A DNA stretch of 49,973 nt from Welwitschia mirabilis (taxonomy: Eukaryota > Gnetophyta > Gnetopsida > Welwitschiales). Under the pieces are notes generated by a model. The model was not told where the DNA came from, did no database searches, and saw nothing but the letters and a program-made list of their open reading frames with translations. Of the stretch, positions 33,362-43,829 are shown in pieces. Location: NCBI GenBank assembly GCA_051453625.1, contig JBOZIK010000001.1, positions 102,952,342-103,002,314 of the forward strand, given 5' to 3'. Positions within the stretch are counted from its first letter, which is position 1, and the number at the start of each line of letters is the position of its first letter. The position numbers were made by a program, and so were the translations under genes.

Positions 33362-33720
33362 TTTACCTAAGATTCAAATTAGGTTGAGTGTGAATGTATT
33401 TAAGACTTTTATAATCTATCTAAATTTCTACCTTTTCTTTATCTAAGTAATGCTTCTAAATCTTGAGTGCATGGATTACAGTAGCTAATTTTAAATTGTG
33501 CATAAGATAATTTCTTTTATAATTCTTTAGTTGTCTAGATGCATAAGTAAAAACTCTTCCTTTATCCATTAATACTGCTCCTAACCCTTTTCTAGAAGCA
33601 TCAGTATAGACTGTATACATTTTTCTAGGTTTTAACATTTTTAAAATAATAGCAAGTAAAAGTGCTTCTTTTAATTTTTTAAAGTGCTTTATCACAACAT
33701 GTTTTCTAATGAAATGGATT
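33362..33720 (-). pseudogene. Element C RNase H (partly open)
   Basis: An open 79-residue piece (33695 down to 33456) reads YTVYTDASRKGLGAVLMDKG, then RVFTYASRQLKNYKRNYLMH and NLKLATVIHALKI. It is the Ty3/gypsy RNase H N-terminal half, with the first catalytic Asp (YTDAS) intact and the 'ASRQLKxHExNYPTHDLELAAVVFALKIW' block decayed by a few substitutions. The acidic Glu of the 'HDLELAAV' block now reads Lys (NLKLATV), so the active site is damaged. The remainder runs into the duplicated gap region below 33362. Confidence 0.9.
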
Positions 33721-34470
33721 ATATTTTTACTACAAGGATGTGAGATGAACAGTAGCCTTTGAAAAATTTAGAATAAATCTTCTATAATATCTAGCTAGTT
33801 CAAGAAAACTTCTTACCTCAGTTACTAATTTTGTGTTGGGTTAATTTACTACTACTTATACTTTATCAGTATCCACACTAGCTACTTCTTCTAAAATTAC
33901 ATGCTTTAAGAATTTAAGCCTTGTTAATTAAAATTCACACTTTTTAGGGTTGGTGTAAAATTGATGACTTCTTAAAGTTTCCAATACTATTTTTATTTTT
34001 TTTCATAATTCCCTTTAGTTGATGAATATACCAAAACATCACCAATAAACAGCACCATAAATTCATTAAAATATGCTTGAAAAATGTTATTCATAATTTT
34101 CTAAATGTAACTGATGCATTGGTAATTCTAAATGGTACTACCTAAAATTCATAATCACCATACTTAGTGTGAAATACATTTTGAATGTATTGTTCTTCTT
34201 AATTCTAAGTTGATAGTATCTTGATTTGAGATTGACTTTTCAGAAAAACATGGCAAACTTTAGTTGATTAAATAAATCTATAATTCTGGGTAGTAGATAA
34301 TTATTTTTTATGACTACCCTATTTAGCATTTTATAATCCATACATAGCCTCACTAAAACACCCTATGGTGAAATGCTTGGCCTAATCAACCCTTTATACA
34401 AAAGTGTCATTAACTAAGTTTTTAATTCTTCCAACTCAATAGTAGTCATTTTATATGGTGCCTTTATGAT
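33721..34470 (-). pseudogene. Element C reverse transcriptase (broken)
   Basis: The minus strand gives HTKYGDYEF, a stop, VVPFRITNASVTFRKL (about 34110-34180), then FMVLFIGDVLVYSSTKGNYE (34005-34064). Further fragments are YYALDLGSGYYQ-like remains near 34230 and a 'RYYRRFIxxFS' remnant near 33780. The catalytic box is FIGD at 34034-34051 where FIDD or FLDD is expected, so the first Asp has become Gly. Element D lost the second Asp instead. Stops at Gln and Trp positions are common. Confidence 0.83.
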
Positions 34471-34679
34471 AGATTTCACTCCTTGTTTAAGAGTTATTTT
34501 GAAATCTTCTACTCTTCTTGGAGGATATTCTGATAGCTCCTTTGGAAATACATCTAAAAATTCTTACATTATTAGAATATCTAATATATTTGGGTTACTT
34601 TGAAGAGAGAAATAAAATTTAATAATTTCAAATGCTTGTCCATGCCTAACGTCTCTTTTTGTTTTCTTATCCCTAATTA

Positions 34680-35060
34680 CTTTTTCTGATACAGGTCTTG
34701 AAATAATGGGTAGATATACTTTTTCTTTTTTTGAATTTAATATTGTAACCTTCTTGTGATAGCAATTTATTTTTGCTCTATTTTCTTACAACCAATTTGT
34801 TTCTAGAGTAATATCAAAGTAGCTTAATTCCAATATTAATAGCTATATTTTGAAATTACAACCATCAATCTATAATGTACCCATAGGTGTTTCTCTAGTT
34901 GTTTTGATGTGATTACCATTAGAAAGTTCTACTATAAATGATTGACATTTTTAATTTTTGAAAATAGCTTTCTAGCTATCATATATGAAATAAAAGAATC
35001 AGATGCACCTAGATTTACTAAAATTTTTATATGAAGATTTAATAAAATACTTGTACTTTC
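34680..35060 (-). pseudogene. Element C aspartic protease (broken)
   Basis: The stretch KILVNLGASDSFISYMIARK (about 34965-35025) matches the chromovirus protease start 'xxLIDSGASHSFISxxFAxxL'. The catalytic Asp codon has become Asn (GAT to AAT) and the Ser has become Leu, so the enzyme would be inactive. Downstream on the minus strand, strands corresponding to the flap are fragmentary. The position between the zinc knuckle and RT is as expected. Confidence 0.78.
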
Positions 35061-35099
35061 TAATATCACTTCTGGTTGACCACTTTTCTTAGAAATTGA

Positions 35100-36066
35100 G
35101 GCACATAACTTTGTAACATTTGTTGTGGTTGCTTATTGTTCCTCCCTTTTAAGAAAATTCCTAATATAATGAGGTTCCTAACATAGAAAACACTCCATAT
35201 TCATAAAATTCTTAGTTTCATTTTTAAAAAACTGATCATTTCATGGTGGACTTGAAAATCTACCTCTTCCTCTAGTTGGTTGGGTCGGTATTCTTCCTTA
35301 TGGTTGATATGTTTCCCTTATATTAACTATAGCCATATTTACTCTGCCTCTTCCTCTGATCATACTTGCATTCTAATTAAATGGTTTGTTCTATGATTGC
35401 ATTCTTATAGTATCTTAAACCATTCTCATTTTCTCCCTGAGGCTTTTGTTCATGGTCTAGGATTTTTCACTAAGATAGTCTTTTTTGAGGCCTATGTAAT
35501 AGTTTTGGATTGAAATAGTTTAACTTGATTTTGAATTACTGGATGTAAACCAACCATGAATCTTCTAACTTTTACTTCTTCACTAGCTATCGATTCTGGA
35601 ACATATTTCAAAAGTTACATAAATTTGTGCTCATATTGGGATATTATGATGAAACGTTGTCTAAAATTATAAAATTCATTTGCCTTTGCATTTTTAAAAA
35701 ATTTAAAGATATATCTACCTTTAAATCTTCTTTCAAATTCTACTCATGTGTGCATTGGAAATTATGCTTGAAGTTTTTTCGCATACTATCATTAAGTTGT
35801 TTCTTTAATAAGTTGATGAGTTACTAATATTACCTTTTACTTTATAGTAAAATTAAATAATTTCAATTTCTTCTATATGAAAATTAGCTAAAATTCTGCA
35901 TCCGTCACATTTTTAATACCTTCAAAAGTTAGAGGGTTTATCCTCTTAAATTTCATCATCATCTTTCTAAGAAAATCACTATCTTCTTTGTCATTGCTTT
36001 TCTCATAAAGTTCACCCACTAGGTTGTTAACACATTTACTAATGTTCTAACTTCAGTTGGTTAGTT
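35100..36066 (-). pseudogene. Element C gag with degenerate zinc knuckle
   Basis: The capsid domain is recognisable at about 35560-35760 in one frame: EFERRFKGRYIFKFFKNAKA, NEFYNFRQRFIIISQYEHKF, then KYVPESIASEEVKVRRFMVG and LHPVIQNQV. This is the Tekay-type gag pattern ('FxRxFxxKYFPxxxxxxKxxEFxxLxQGxxTVxxYxxxFxxLSRYAPxxxxxExxKxRRFxxGLxxxI'). Near 35150-35200, ECFLC, a stop and EPHYI look like the start of a CCHC zinc knuckle with later Cys lost. The N-terminus is hidden by a 558-N gap (36067-36624). Confidence 0.85.
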
Positions 36067-36624
36067 NNNNNNNNNNNNNNNNNNNNNNNNNNNNNNNNNN
36101 NNNNNNNNNNNNNNNNNNNNNNNNNNNNNNNNNNNNNNNNNNNNNNNNNNNNNNNNNNNNNNNNNNNNNNNNNNNNNNNNNNNNNNNNNNNNNNNNNNNN
36201 NNNNNNNNNNNNNNNNNNNNNNNNNNNNNNNNNNNNNNNNNNNNNNNNNNNNNNNNNNNNNNNNNNNNNNNNNNNNNNNNNNNNNNNNNNNNNNNNNNNN
36301 NNNNNNNNNNNNNNNNNNNNNNNNNNNNNNNNNNNNNNNNNNNNNNNNNNNNNNNNNNNNNNNNNNNNNNNNNNNNNNNNNNNNNNNNNNNNNNNNNNNN
36401 NNNNNNNNNNNNNNNNNNNNNNNNNNNNNNNNNNNNNNNNNNNNNNNNNNNNNNNNNNNNNNNNNNNNNNNNNNNNNNNNNNNNNNNNNNNNNNNNNNNN
36501 NNNNNNNNNNNNNNNNNNNNNNNNNNNNNNNNNNNNNNNNNNNNNNNNNNNNNNNNNNNNNNNNNNNNNNNNNNNNNNNNNNNNNNNNNNNNNNNNNNNN
36601 NNNNNNNNNNNNNNNNNNNNNNNN
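36067..36624. other. Assembly gap (558 N)
   Basis: It falls between gag and the primer site of element C, so the gag start and leader are not seen. Confidence 0.99.
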
Positions 36625-36719
36625 ATGGAAATAAAACTACATACACCATAAACCTAGGCTTTGATGGTAAAACTTATAATAATTTAATAGTAGTAATGCC
36701 TAATCAAACTACAACATAG

Positions 36720-36731
36720 GATTTGATATCA
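36720..36731 (-). promoter_or_regulatory. Decayed primer binding site of element C
   Basis: The plus strand reads gatttgatatca. Compared with GCTCTGATACCA there are three mismatches, two of them C-to-T. It is followed after three bases by TGTAAGG, as in element D (PBS, two bases, TGTAATG). This places the 5' LTR at 36735 and the internal region at lower coordinates. Confidence 0.7.
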
Positions 36732-36734
36732 AAA

Positions 36735-38624
36735 TGTAAGGTCTAATTTTTGCTAATTAGTAAATAGTTACTTAAATTATTTATACTATCTCAAATGAGA
36801 AGATAATAGTGAGATCAAGAAATTATGCTAGAGAGATCCATTAATTTATCATGTAATATAGGGGCCATGAATATATCCATAGAAAAATGTTTGCCAAATT
36901 ATAAGCTAAAGATGGATTGAAGAGGGTAAAAAATTTTATAGCATATTCATGAGACTGTATGAATTAGGTTTAAAAGTTAATTGAAAAAAGAGAAATAAAA
37001 GCCAACTGTGCGTGAAAAATGATCTTGAAGAACATAATATTTCACACATTCTCGTAAGTATCTACAAAAGAAAACATGCAAGTTGAATAAATATAACAAG
37101 GTTCTCATAATAATTAGATATAGATAAATAATATGAAGCTTGTCTAAGGAAGAGTAGGGCTAAAAATTTTATAATATAAATGACTTAAAAGTGGCACTCA
37201 AATATACCAAGAATACACAAGAATAGGTTTCATAATAATAGCAATATGAGTATTTCAAAAGTTTCTTAATGGAGCCTAAAGTTTTTAATAAAAGAATAAT
37301 GAAGGGTTATAAGTAACAAATGGTCAAGAGTTAAAGAAAGGATGAGGGAAATGCTTTAGAATCAAAGTAAGTTAAAGGTAACAACAGAAGAGAAAATTTG
37401 TCACTTATATTTGGTCACTGCAAATTTTAATTTCAAGACCACTCTTTCTATTAAAATTAGTAATTAATATGACCATACATTTTCTAATAAATTCTTACTA
37501 TTGATAACCCCCTTCCTTTATCATGTTGACTTATCACTATTCAAAAAACGGCCTTAATAAATTAATCATTCTATAAGTATGGGATATGTTGTCAGTCTAA
37601 CTAAAGAGAAATTTATTGATAATTTAAATAATTTTTATTAAGGCCCATTATATTTGATAGTTTGTATATATGATTATATTAAAAATGAGAAAGGCCAAAA
37701 GGATTCTTTATTGAAACAATCATAGTTGTAAGGACAATGTTTATATATGGAAGAAAAAAGTTATAATGTGGAGGTCATAAGATTTAATAGGTGATGGCTA
37801 CTCAAAAATACATAAGGATCTTCTCACATGGCCCAATTCATTTCACATTACTTGTGTTTTCCCAAAAAAAAAAAAAGAAAAAAAATGATATTTTAATGAT
37901 GGTCTAACATTTTGTAATGGCATCATAATTTGATTAAGGATAAAGATATTTTTTAGAAATAAGATGAGGAAGATGTTATAATTTATTTCATGATAACTAA
38001 AGTTTTAAAAAGTAGGAAGGCTAAAACTTTTATTAAAAAGTGAGAAGGAAGGCAGCTACTAAAAACAATACTATCGGCTCGCATAAAGAAGGTTAGTAGC
38101 ACTTACTCATATGTTGTCATCTCTCTCCCATACATTCTTTAACAAAGTTAAGGAGAGGGAAAAAATAAAGTAAGGCGACGTGTCTATGATGCATGCCCTT
38201 GTGTTCCTATGGTGGCCATGCAACACATACATGAGCCCCCTCACACTTTTCTCCCTTATCAACATGTTGCTTCTGCTTACTTAAGTGGCTTAATGCATAC
38301 TATTCCTTTGCTTTAAAAGACATTTTCCTGATAAGAATAATAATATAATTATATAAAAGCCTAGAAATTTTCTTATAAAGGCATCATATAATGTTTATTT
38401 TGAAAGTCAGAGTTTTATAAAGGCATTATTATAATATTTTTTTAAAGCTTAAATTTTATAAGAAGAAGGCTAAATAATCTTCAATATCTTATTAAATGAG
38501 GTGTACAAGTAAAATGCATGTCATATGTTTGTCATTTACATATGGATGTAAGTCATGCTTCCAATGCATACCTCATGTTGATATAGCATAACATGATGCA
38601 TTAGATAGAAATTCAGTGGTTACA
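36735..38624 (-). repeat. Probable 5' LTR of element C
   Basis: It begins TGTAAGGTC beside the primer site. The right border is a guess at TTACA (38620-38624), which gives TGTAA/TTACA inverted ends and a length of about 1.9 kb. No second copy was found in the window, so the border cannot be confirmed. No coding frame is present. Poly-A-like runs occur at about 37864-37886. Confidence 0.55.
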
Positions 38625-40300
38625 CATCTCTGGCATCTGCATAATCTTTCCACAAAACAAGGCATTCATTCTTGAAGTGGAGGTAGTCTTTTGAAATGGA
38701 GGTAGTTTTAAGAGCAGAAGCCCATAAATTAGTGGCATCCCACACTCTACAATTTCATGTGAGACGGAAAGATTGAATAACTAAGTTTCTTAGACTAAAC
38801 AAAGGAGAGAATCGGGGCATATGTGAGACATTAGAGTGGGAAACACATGATTTGTAGAATAATGGCTGAGACCTTAAGCAGCTACAAATGAAGAACAAAT
38901 TACTCAAAGTAGCCTTGCTAAGTATCTGGGAACTTGCTAGCCTACAGAGTTTTAGATGTGGAAGGAGAACGATTACCCTGCAAAAATCATTTTTCCAAAT
39001 CGCTTTCATATCTCAATACATCGATTGCCTTATAAAGGTGAGGAGCCTTCATTAGGTCCAGACTGCTTTTTGTTCCTTTGGAAATAGTCTTCATGGATAA
39101 TCTCTTATTGGTTTTGGTAAGGTTTTTAAATTCATAATCTGAACTTACTTGATTAGAGGAACAATTAGTAATCCACTATATGCCATTACATTTCATGAAT
39201 GAATAAATTGTTTCAAAGCTTATTACCTTGCCCTAATACCATTATCTCTGCATAATAGAGATCTTGTGTAAAGGAAAATTTAAGGAAAAATTGGTCTAAG
39301 AATGGTTGTTACATTTATTGATGATGCTAAAATAAAAATTAATAAGTTGCTTCCTCAAATGGGATAGTCACAAGTAGAACATTCACTTTTGCTTATCCCA
39401 ATCTAGCCTTTTTAACATCAAGTGATCCCTTTGTGTTTACTTATCTCTTATTGCTTATGATAGTAAATGTTCGTTTTATCTTTATTCATTGACTCCTTGA
39501 ATTGAAAAGAAACTATTATAAGTTGTGATTGTAGGTGGATATGAATGATCAAAATTAGTTAAAAAAATCACTAGTTAATAAGGAACAGGATAGCCTTTCC
39601 AAAAGGCAGTTGATATAATCTTTTTTTAATCTTTTCTAGTGAGGTTTTATCCACTTGTAATGCAGACTGAAAGATTCCTTACACATTGCATAATCAGATC
39701 TAACTCCTATCCAATCTACTTTAATGTTTTCTTAGGTACCTTTTTAATTAACATTAAGGTCATCAAAAGGAAGCAATATCCTTCACCATGAACTATTACA
39801 AGCATTAAAACCATTATAATTCTTCATAAAATCCCAATAATTAGAAATTTCATCTTTCCTTTCTTTTATTAGCATAACTATAAATTTGGTGTCTTCAGAT
39901 TTGCTAGGAATTTTTAAGGTTAAAATCAGATACCCTATATTTGGCTTACAATAGATACATTATAGACTCTTCTTGATGGATTTTGATTTTACATTTTTAC
40001 TATTTGAACTTCCTTTAAATTTTTCCTTTGGCATTTTTGAACTTGTTGTAGAATTTAAACCTAATTCATAATTAAGAGGTTTTTTAAGGTACCCTTCCTT
40101 CATCTTATCTAGTAATGCTTTAATACACTTAGCTATGATAGATGCAGATTTTAAGATCATTCTATAAGGAAGCATCTGCAATGTACTATGTAAATAGGGG
40201 AATCCCTTATTCGAAAAAAAAAAAAAAAAAAACTCCAACTTATTTCATAAAAAATCTAAGAGCATCAATCCCCAACAAATTTATTAGCATATTTAAAATT
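38625..40300 (-). other. Degraded minus-strand coding stretch, family unknown
   Basis: Two open pieces on the minus strand (39009 down to 38755, 84 residues; 40238 down to 39960, 92 residues) are connected by readable fragments such as PNIGYLILTLKIPSKSEDTK and FIVMLIKERKDEISNYWDFM near 39820-39940, and VRSDYAMCKESFSLHYKWIK near 39640-39700. The pieces are collinear with stops between them, as in a decayed gene. A Lys- and Ser-rich tail (SSNSKNVKSKSIKKSL) ends the upper piece. I recognise no domain. It may be part of a mobile element not otherwise represented here. Confidence 0.35.
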
Positions 40301-41649
40301 ATTATTTTTCTAGAAACTTGATGATACATGAATGATTTGCTTATACTAGTGTCTCGTCATGCTTCTTTATTATCATGAAAAATCAAATGTTCTTTTTTCA
40401 TACCTTGCTTAAAGATGTTTGTAATCTTTGGACATGCCATCAAAGAATCAATGATGATTGGTTATTAAATTTTTCTAAAGGTATTATTGATTATTTTTGG
40501 AAGGAAGTCTTTCTAGTATTATTATATTTTATCATCTTTCTGAAAAATATATGATCTAGTGAGGCTTGCACTAACAGGAGACACATGTGTCCTGACAAGT
40601 TATATGCATAATGATAGTACTCCACTAGGCATGAATATTGATATTCTAATACTCTCTTTCAATAATATGTACCTCATAAATTGATTTGAATGAATTATTT
40701 AAGCCTAAAGTAATTAAATAATATGGTTGTTCAATTTTTAAACAAACTAAATAAGAAAGTCAGAAAGATCCTCTGTGCGTTATTACTAACTAGAGATGAA
40801 ACATAAGCATTGGCAGGGGCATAGAATTATAGTAAATAACTACGTAGGAGGTTATAAATAAAATTTATAGTATCATGAATCTAACTATGGAAATTTGTAA
40901 TGGAAGATATCACATTTTCTTGCTTGGTAATAGATAAAAGCTAAGATAATGCATGAAGGAACTTATATAATTTCCTTTTTTATATTAGTTAAATAAAAAC
41001 AACATTTAATGAAATGGAATTTAGCTTTTTATAGATAAAATCCACACATTGCTGACCCTTATTTTCTTGTTACATATAATTTAAGAACAACAACATAAAG
41101 TAACAAAGCCTACAAAGTTTGCTTACACATGCTTCATCAACTCTTTCGAATTGGTCTTGAAACTCTTTCTAATAAGCATCTCTAAACATGCCAAATTAAG
41201 TGCACATACTCACCCTATCCTACATAACTGATTCGGTTAATTCTAAGTATATATTGAAATACTTATTATCCCTTGGGTAGTTATGCTAGAAATACTACCC
41301 CCAACAATATAGTCATGTTAGAAGAGAATGCCTCCTCATAGCGCATCTGGATATGGTACTCCTTTGTGTGTTCTTGTCCTAATAAATCTTTCCATCTAGG
41401 TTGATCCAAAAACTATATCTTTCAAAATGCCATTTCACATTAAGGCCAACATCAATAATTTCAGACTCCCTTTTAATGCACATAATGGGAGTGAGTTTTA
41501 CTCTAATGAAACAGTCAGTCCTCTCTAACATACCTGTCGTAATACAAGTATTAAGAATCTTTATGTTCATAGACTGCTCAAGGTGGATTTTAATAGTATT
41601 CTCACTTAGAAATGGAGCATTTGCTGTTAATCCCTCTAATAAGATGTAC

Positions 41650-41958
41650 CATAGTCATCTAAATTCACATGATACTTCTTGCTATTTACTAATTTAATTC
41701 CTCTAATAATACACTTTTTCCATTATGAAAACTCACATGGTCCTTCTTGCTATTTAATAATTTAATTCCTTTGANNNNNNNNNNNNNNNNNNNNNNNNNN
41801 NNNNNNNNNNNNNNNNNNNNNNNNNNNNNNNNNNNNNNNNNNNNNNNNNNNNNNNNNNNNNNNGGGTGGTGAAGGTTTGAGCAAGCTACAATCTAGATTA
41901 TCTTTAAAGAATAAAAAACAGCTATAGTTCAGATTATCCTTAAAGAATAAATATAACA
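41650..41958. repeat. Local tandem repeats around an 89-N gap
   Basis: Two copies of a block containing 'cttcttgctattta' and 'taatttaattcct' lie about 66 bp apart at 41650-41774. Beyond the gap, 'agattatctttaaagaata' (41895) and 'agattatccttaaagaata' (41932) repeat with a period of about 37 bp. Confidence 0.75.
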
Positions 41959-42125
41959 ATGAAATGAACTTATTAAAAAAATACTCGTCTCAGCTTATCG
42001 CAGGTCTCTCTAGAGATTTCTACAATAGTCCAAAATAGAAAAAAATTATTAGAATGATAGAAACTCTGCTATAAAAGTGGAAAACACAAAAGCCTAATGG
42101 ATGGATCAGTAACTAGATCTTATTT

Positions 42126-42312
42126 TTACATACATTAGAATACCACCAAGATTGTACTATATAAATATGTCCATTTTACTATAAAAACATGCTCATACAT
42201 TGGAATACCATCAAGATTTTACTATAAAAATATGCCCATACATTGAAACACCACTAAGTATTAGTTTCCTTGTAATAAGATCCATATATTATTTTCCTTG
42301 TAATAAGATTGC
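42126..42312. repeat. Tandem repeats of about 43 bp and 29 bp
   Basis: Units beginning 'catacattggaataccatc' start near 42129, 42194 and 42237, each followed by 'ttactataaaaatatgcc'-like sequence. Then 'tttccttgtaataagat' occurs twice (about 42264 and 42293). Confidence 0.85.
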
Positions 42313-43675
42313 TAGTTTTTGTCTCTGTTCTTTAGGAATGTATAAATGAGATGACTCTTTAGGAGGGTATCAAACAATAGTAGCATCATTTTAAGAACAC
42401 CGTTTCAAGCTTGAGCAAACTCAAATTTCAATACCATAAATACAAGCAAATGTAGTGTGATGCCCAAAAAAACTAGTTGGTTGCAATTGTAAACAACAAA
42501 TGTTTGACATAAATAAGATATTCTTTGTCACTAACATGTAAATCATTTATCCACATTAATTGATCATTTGTACCAAAACTCTAGATATGTTAAAAAGGTT
42601 TAAGGAAGGACCAAAAAATCTCAAACACATGTACTTCTTACTAGCAATGCAATATGAAAAGAAAACACTACAATGGAAGCCAACATGTTTCATCACAACA
42701 CTAAGAATATTATTATCATGTATCTCATTAAAAGTTAAATAATTTAAAGCATAATAATAGTTCCATCAAAAATTTTCTTAACATATTATGGTCTTTTCAC
42801 AAGGGGGAAAAAACTAATTGTCAAAGCTTATTTTTATGCAAAACACTGAATAGAATATTTCTATCATAGCAAAATAGCGGGTTGGCCCATCTATAAACTT
42901 TCAAAAACTCATTAACATAAAGATGAACAAAATGGAAAGGATGCAAGTAGTACAAAAAATGCAATTTTCTTGTTCTAAATCAAGCATGATCAAATTCATG
43001 CTATTATTTCATGTTGCTAATATTATATTTGTTATCTAGCTTCTATGATTCTGCTATAACAATAACAAATTCAAAAAGGCAATGATCGCAATTCCAATCC
43101 TGCCTCTAGCAATTGTAGTATCCATCTAGTTTAGCACATGTTTGGAAGCAAAAGATTTCTACAAGAAAAAAAAGGAAAGAAAACACATTCAATTAATATA
43201 AGCCATAAGAATCTAGTTTTCTTATTCACATGCTAAACCATTTGAAAAACATGTAATACACTATGCTTTATCTTTAACATGTTTTAAATACCCTATTATC
43301 ATGTTGATAGAAAACCAAACACATAAAAATGTATCATACTAGTCACTTATGTGCAAAAAATGCTAAAATATTCAAGCCTATGCTATGAAGTATTTTATGC
43401 ATTTGCATATTAAAATTAATTTAAAATATTTTGAACCAAAGACCTAGATAATAATACAATTACCTAAAATAGAAATTGACCCTTCACATTATGATAATTA
43501 ATTATATGAATCAAACAAATTAAAGGAAAGCCTTTGACTATATTGTTCTTCTTTTTTGAGGGATTAATGAAGCTAGAACATCATTTCTATGATACTATTT
43601 GATCCTTCACAAGGGATAAATGAGACGCTAAGAGGAACTTATAAACATTTTTAATAATAGAACTTATTGCATCCA

Positions 43676-43813
43676 NNNNNNNNNNNNNNNNNNNNNNNNN
43701 NNNNNNNNNNNNNNNNNNNNNNNNNNNNNNNNNNNNNNNNNNNNNNNNNNNNNNNNNNNNNNNNNNNNNNNNNNNNNNNNNNNNNNNNNNNNNNNNNNNN
43801 NNNNNNNNNNNNN
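43676..43813. other. Assembly gap (138 N)
   Basis: It lies directly downstream of the MULE pseudogene's last readable part. Confidence 0.99.
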
Positions 43814-43829
43814 AATTCTTCTCTTTAGA

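Larger units (their letters stand above)
31681..36731 (-). mobile_element. Chromovirus-like Ty3/gypsy internal region (element C)
   Basis: The order from high to low coordinates on the minus strand is primer site, gag, protease, RT, RNase H, integrase and integrase C-terminus, which is standard for Ty3/gypsy. The integrase C-terminal block (GLVAYELAFPPHLS, IFHKSLLRKCLAD) is that of Tekay/Del-like chromoviruses. A 5' LTR follows the primer site at 36735. The 3' LTR was not found next to the integrase end, so the element is truncated or split by the later insertion of element D. Confidence 0.85.
40301..43675. other. AT-rich region with short tandem repeats, otherwise unassigned
   Basis: One minus-strand frame (41570 down to 41379) reads IDVGLNVKWHFERYSFWINL and could belong with the unidentified stretch to its left. 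The plus-strand frame over the same bases is probably its shadow. The stretch also holds an 89-N gap (41775-41863) and two clusters of tandem repeats. No LTR, RNA gene or known domain was recognised. Confidence 0.4.

Noticed and set aside
38755-40238. Endogenous plant pararetrovirus as the source of the unidentified protein
   Set aside because: No caulimovirid RT, movement-protein or coat-protein zinc-finger motif could be seen, so the assignment is unsupported.
41401-41697. 98-residue plus-strand frame
   Set aside because: It overlaps a minus-strand frame with more protein-like content; no domain in either, so it is not called as a gene.
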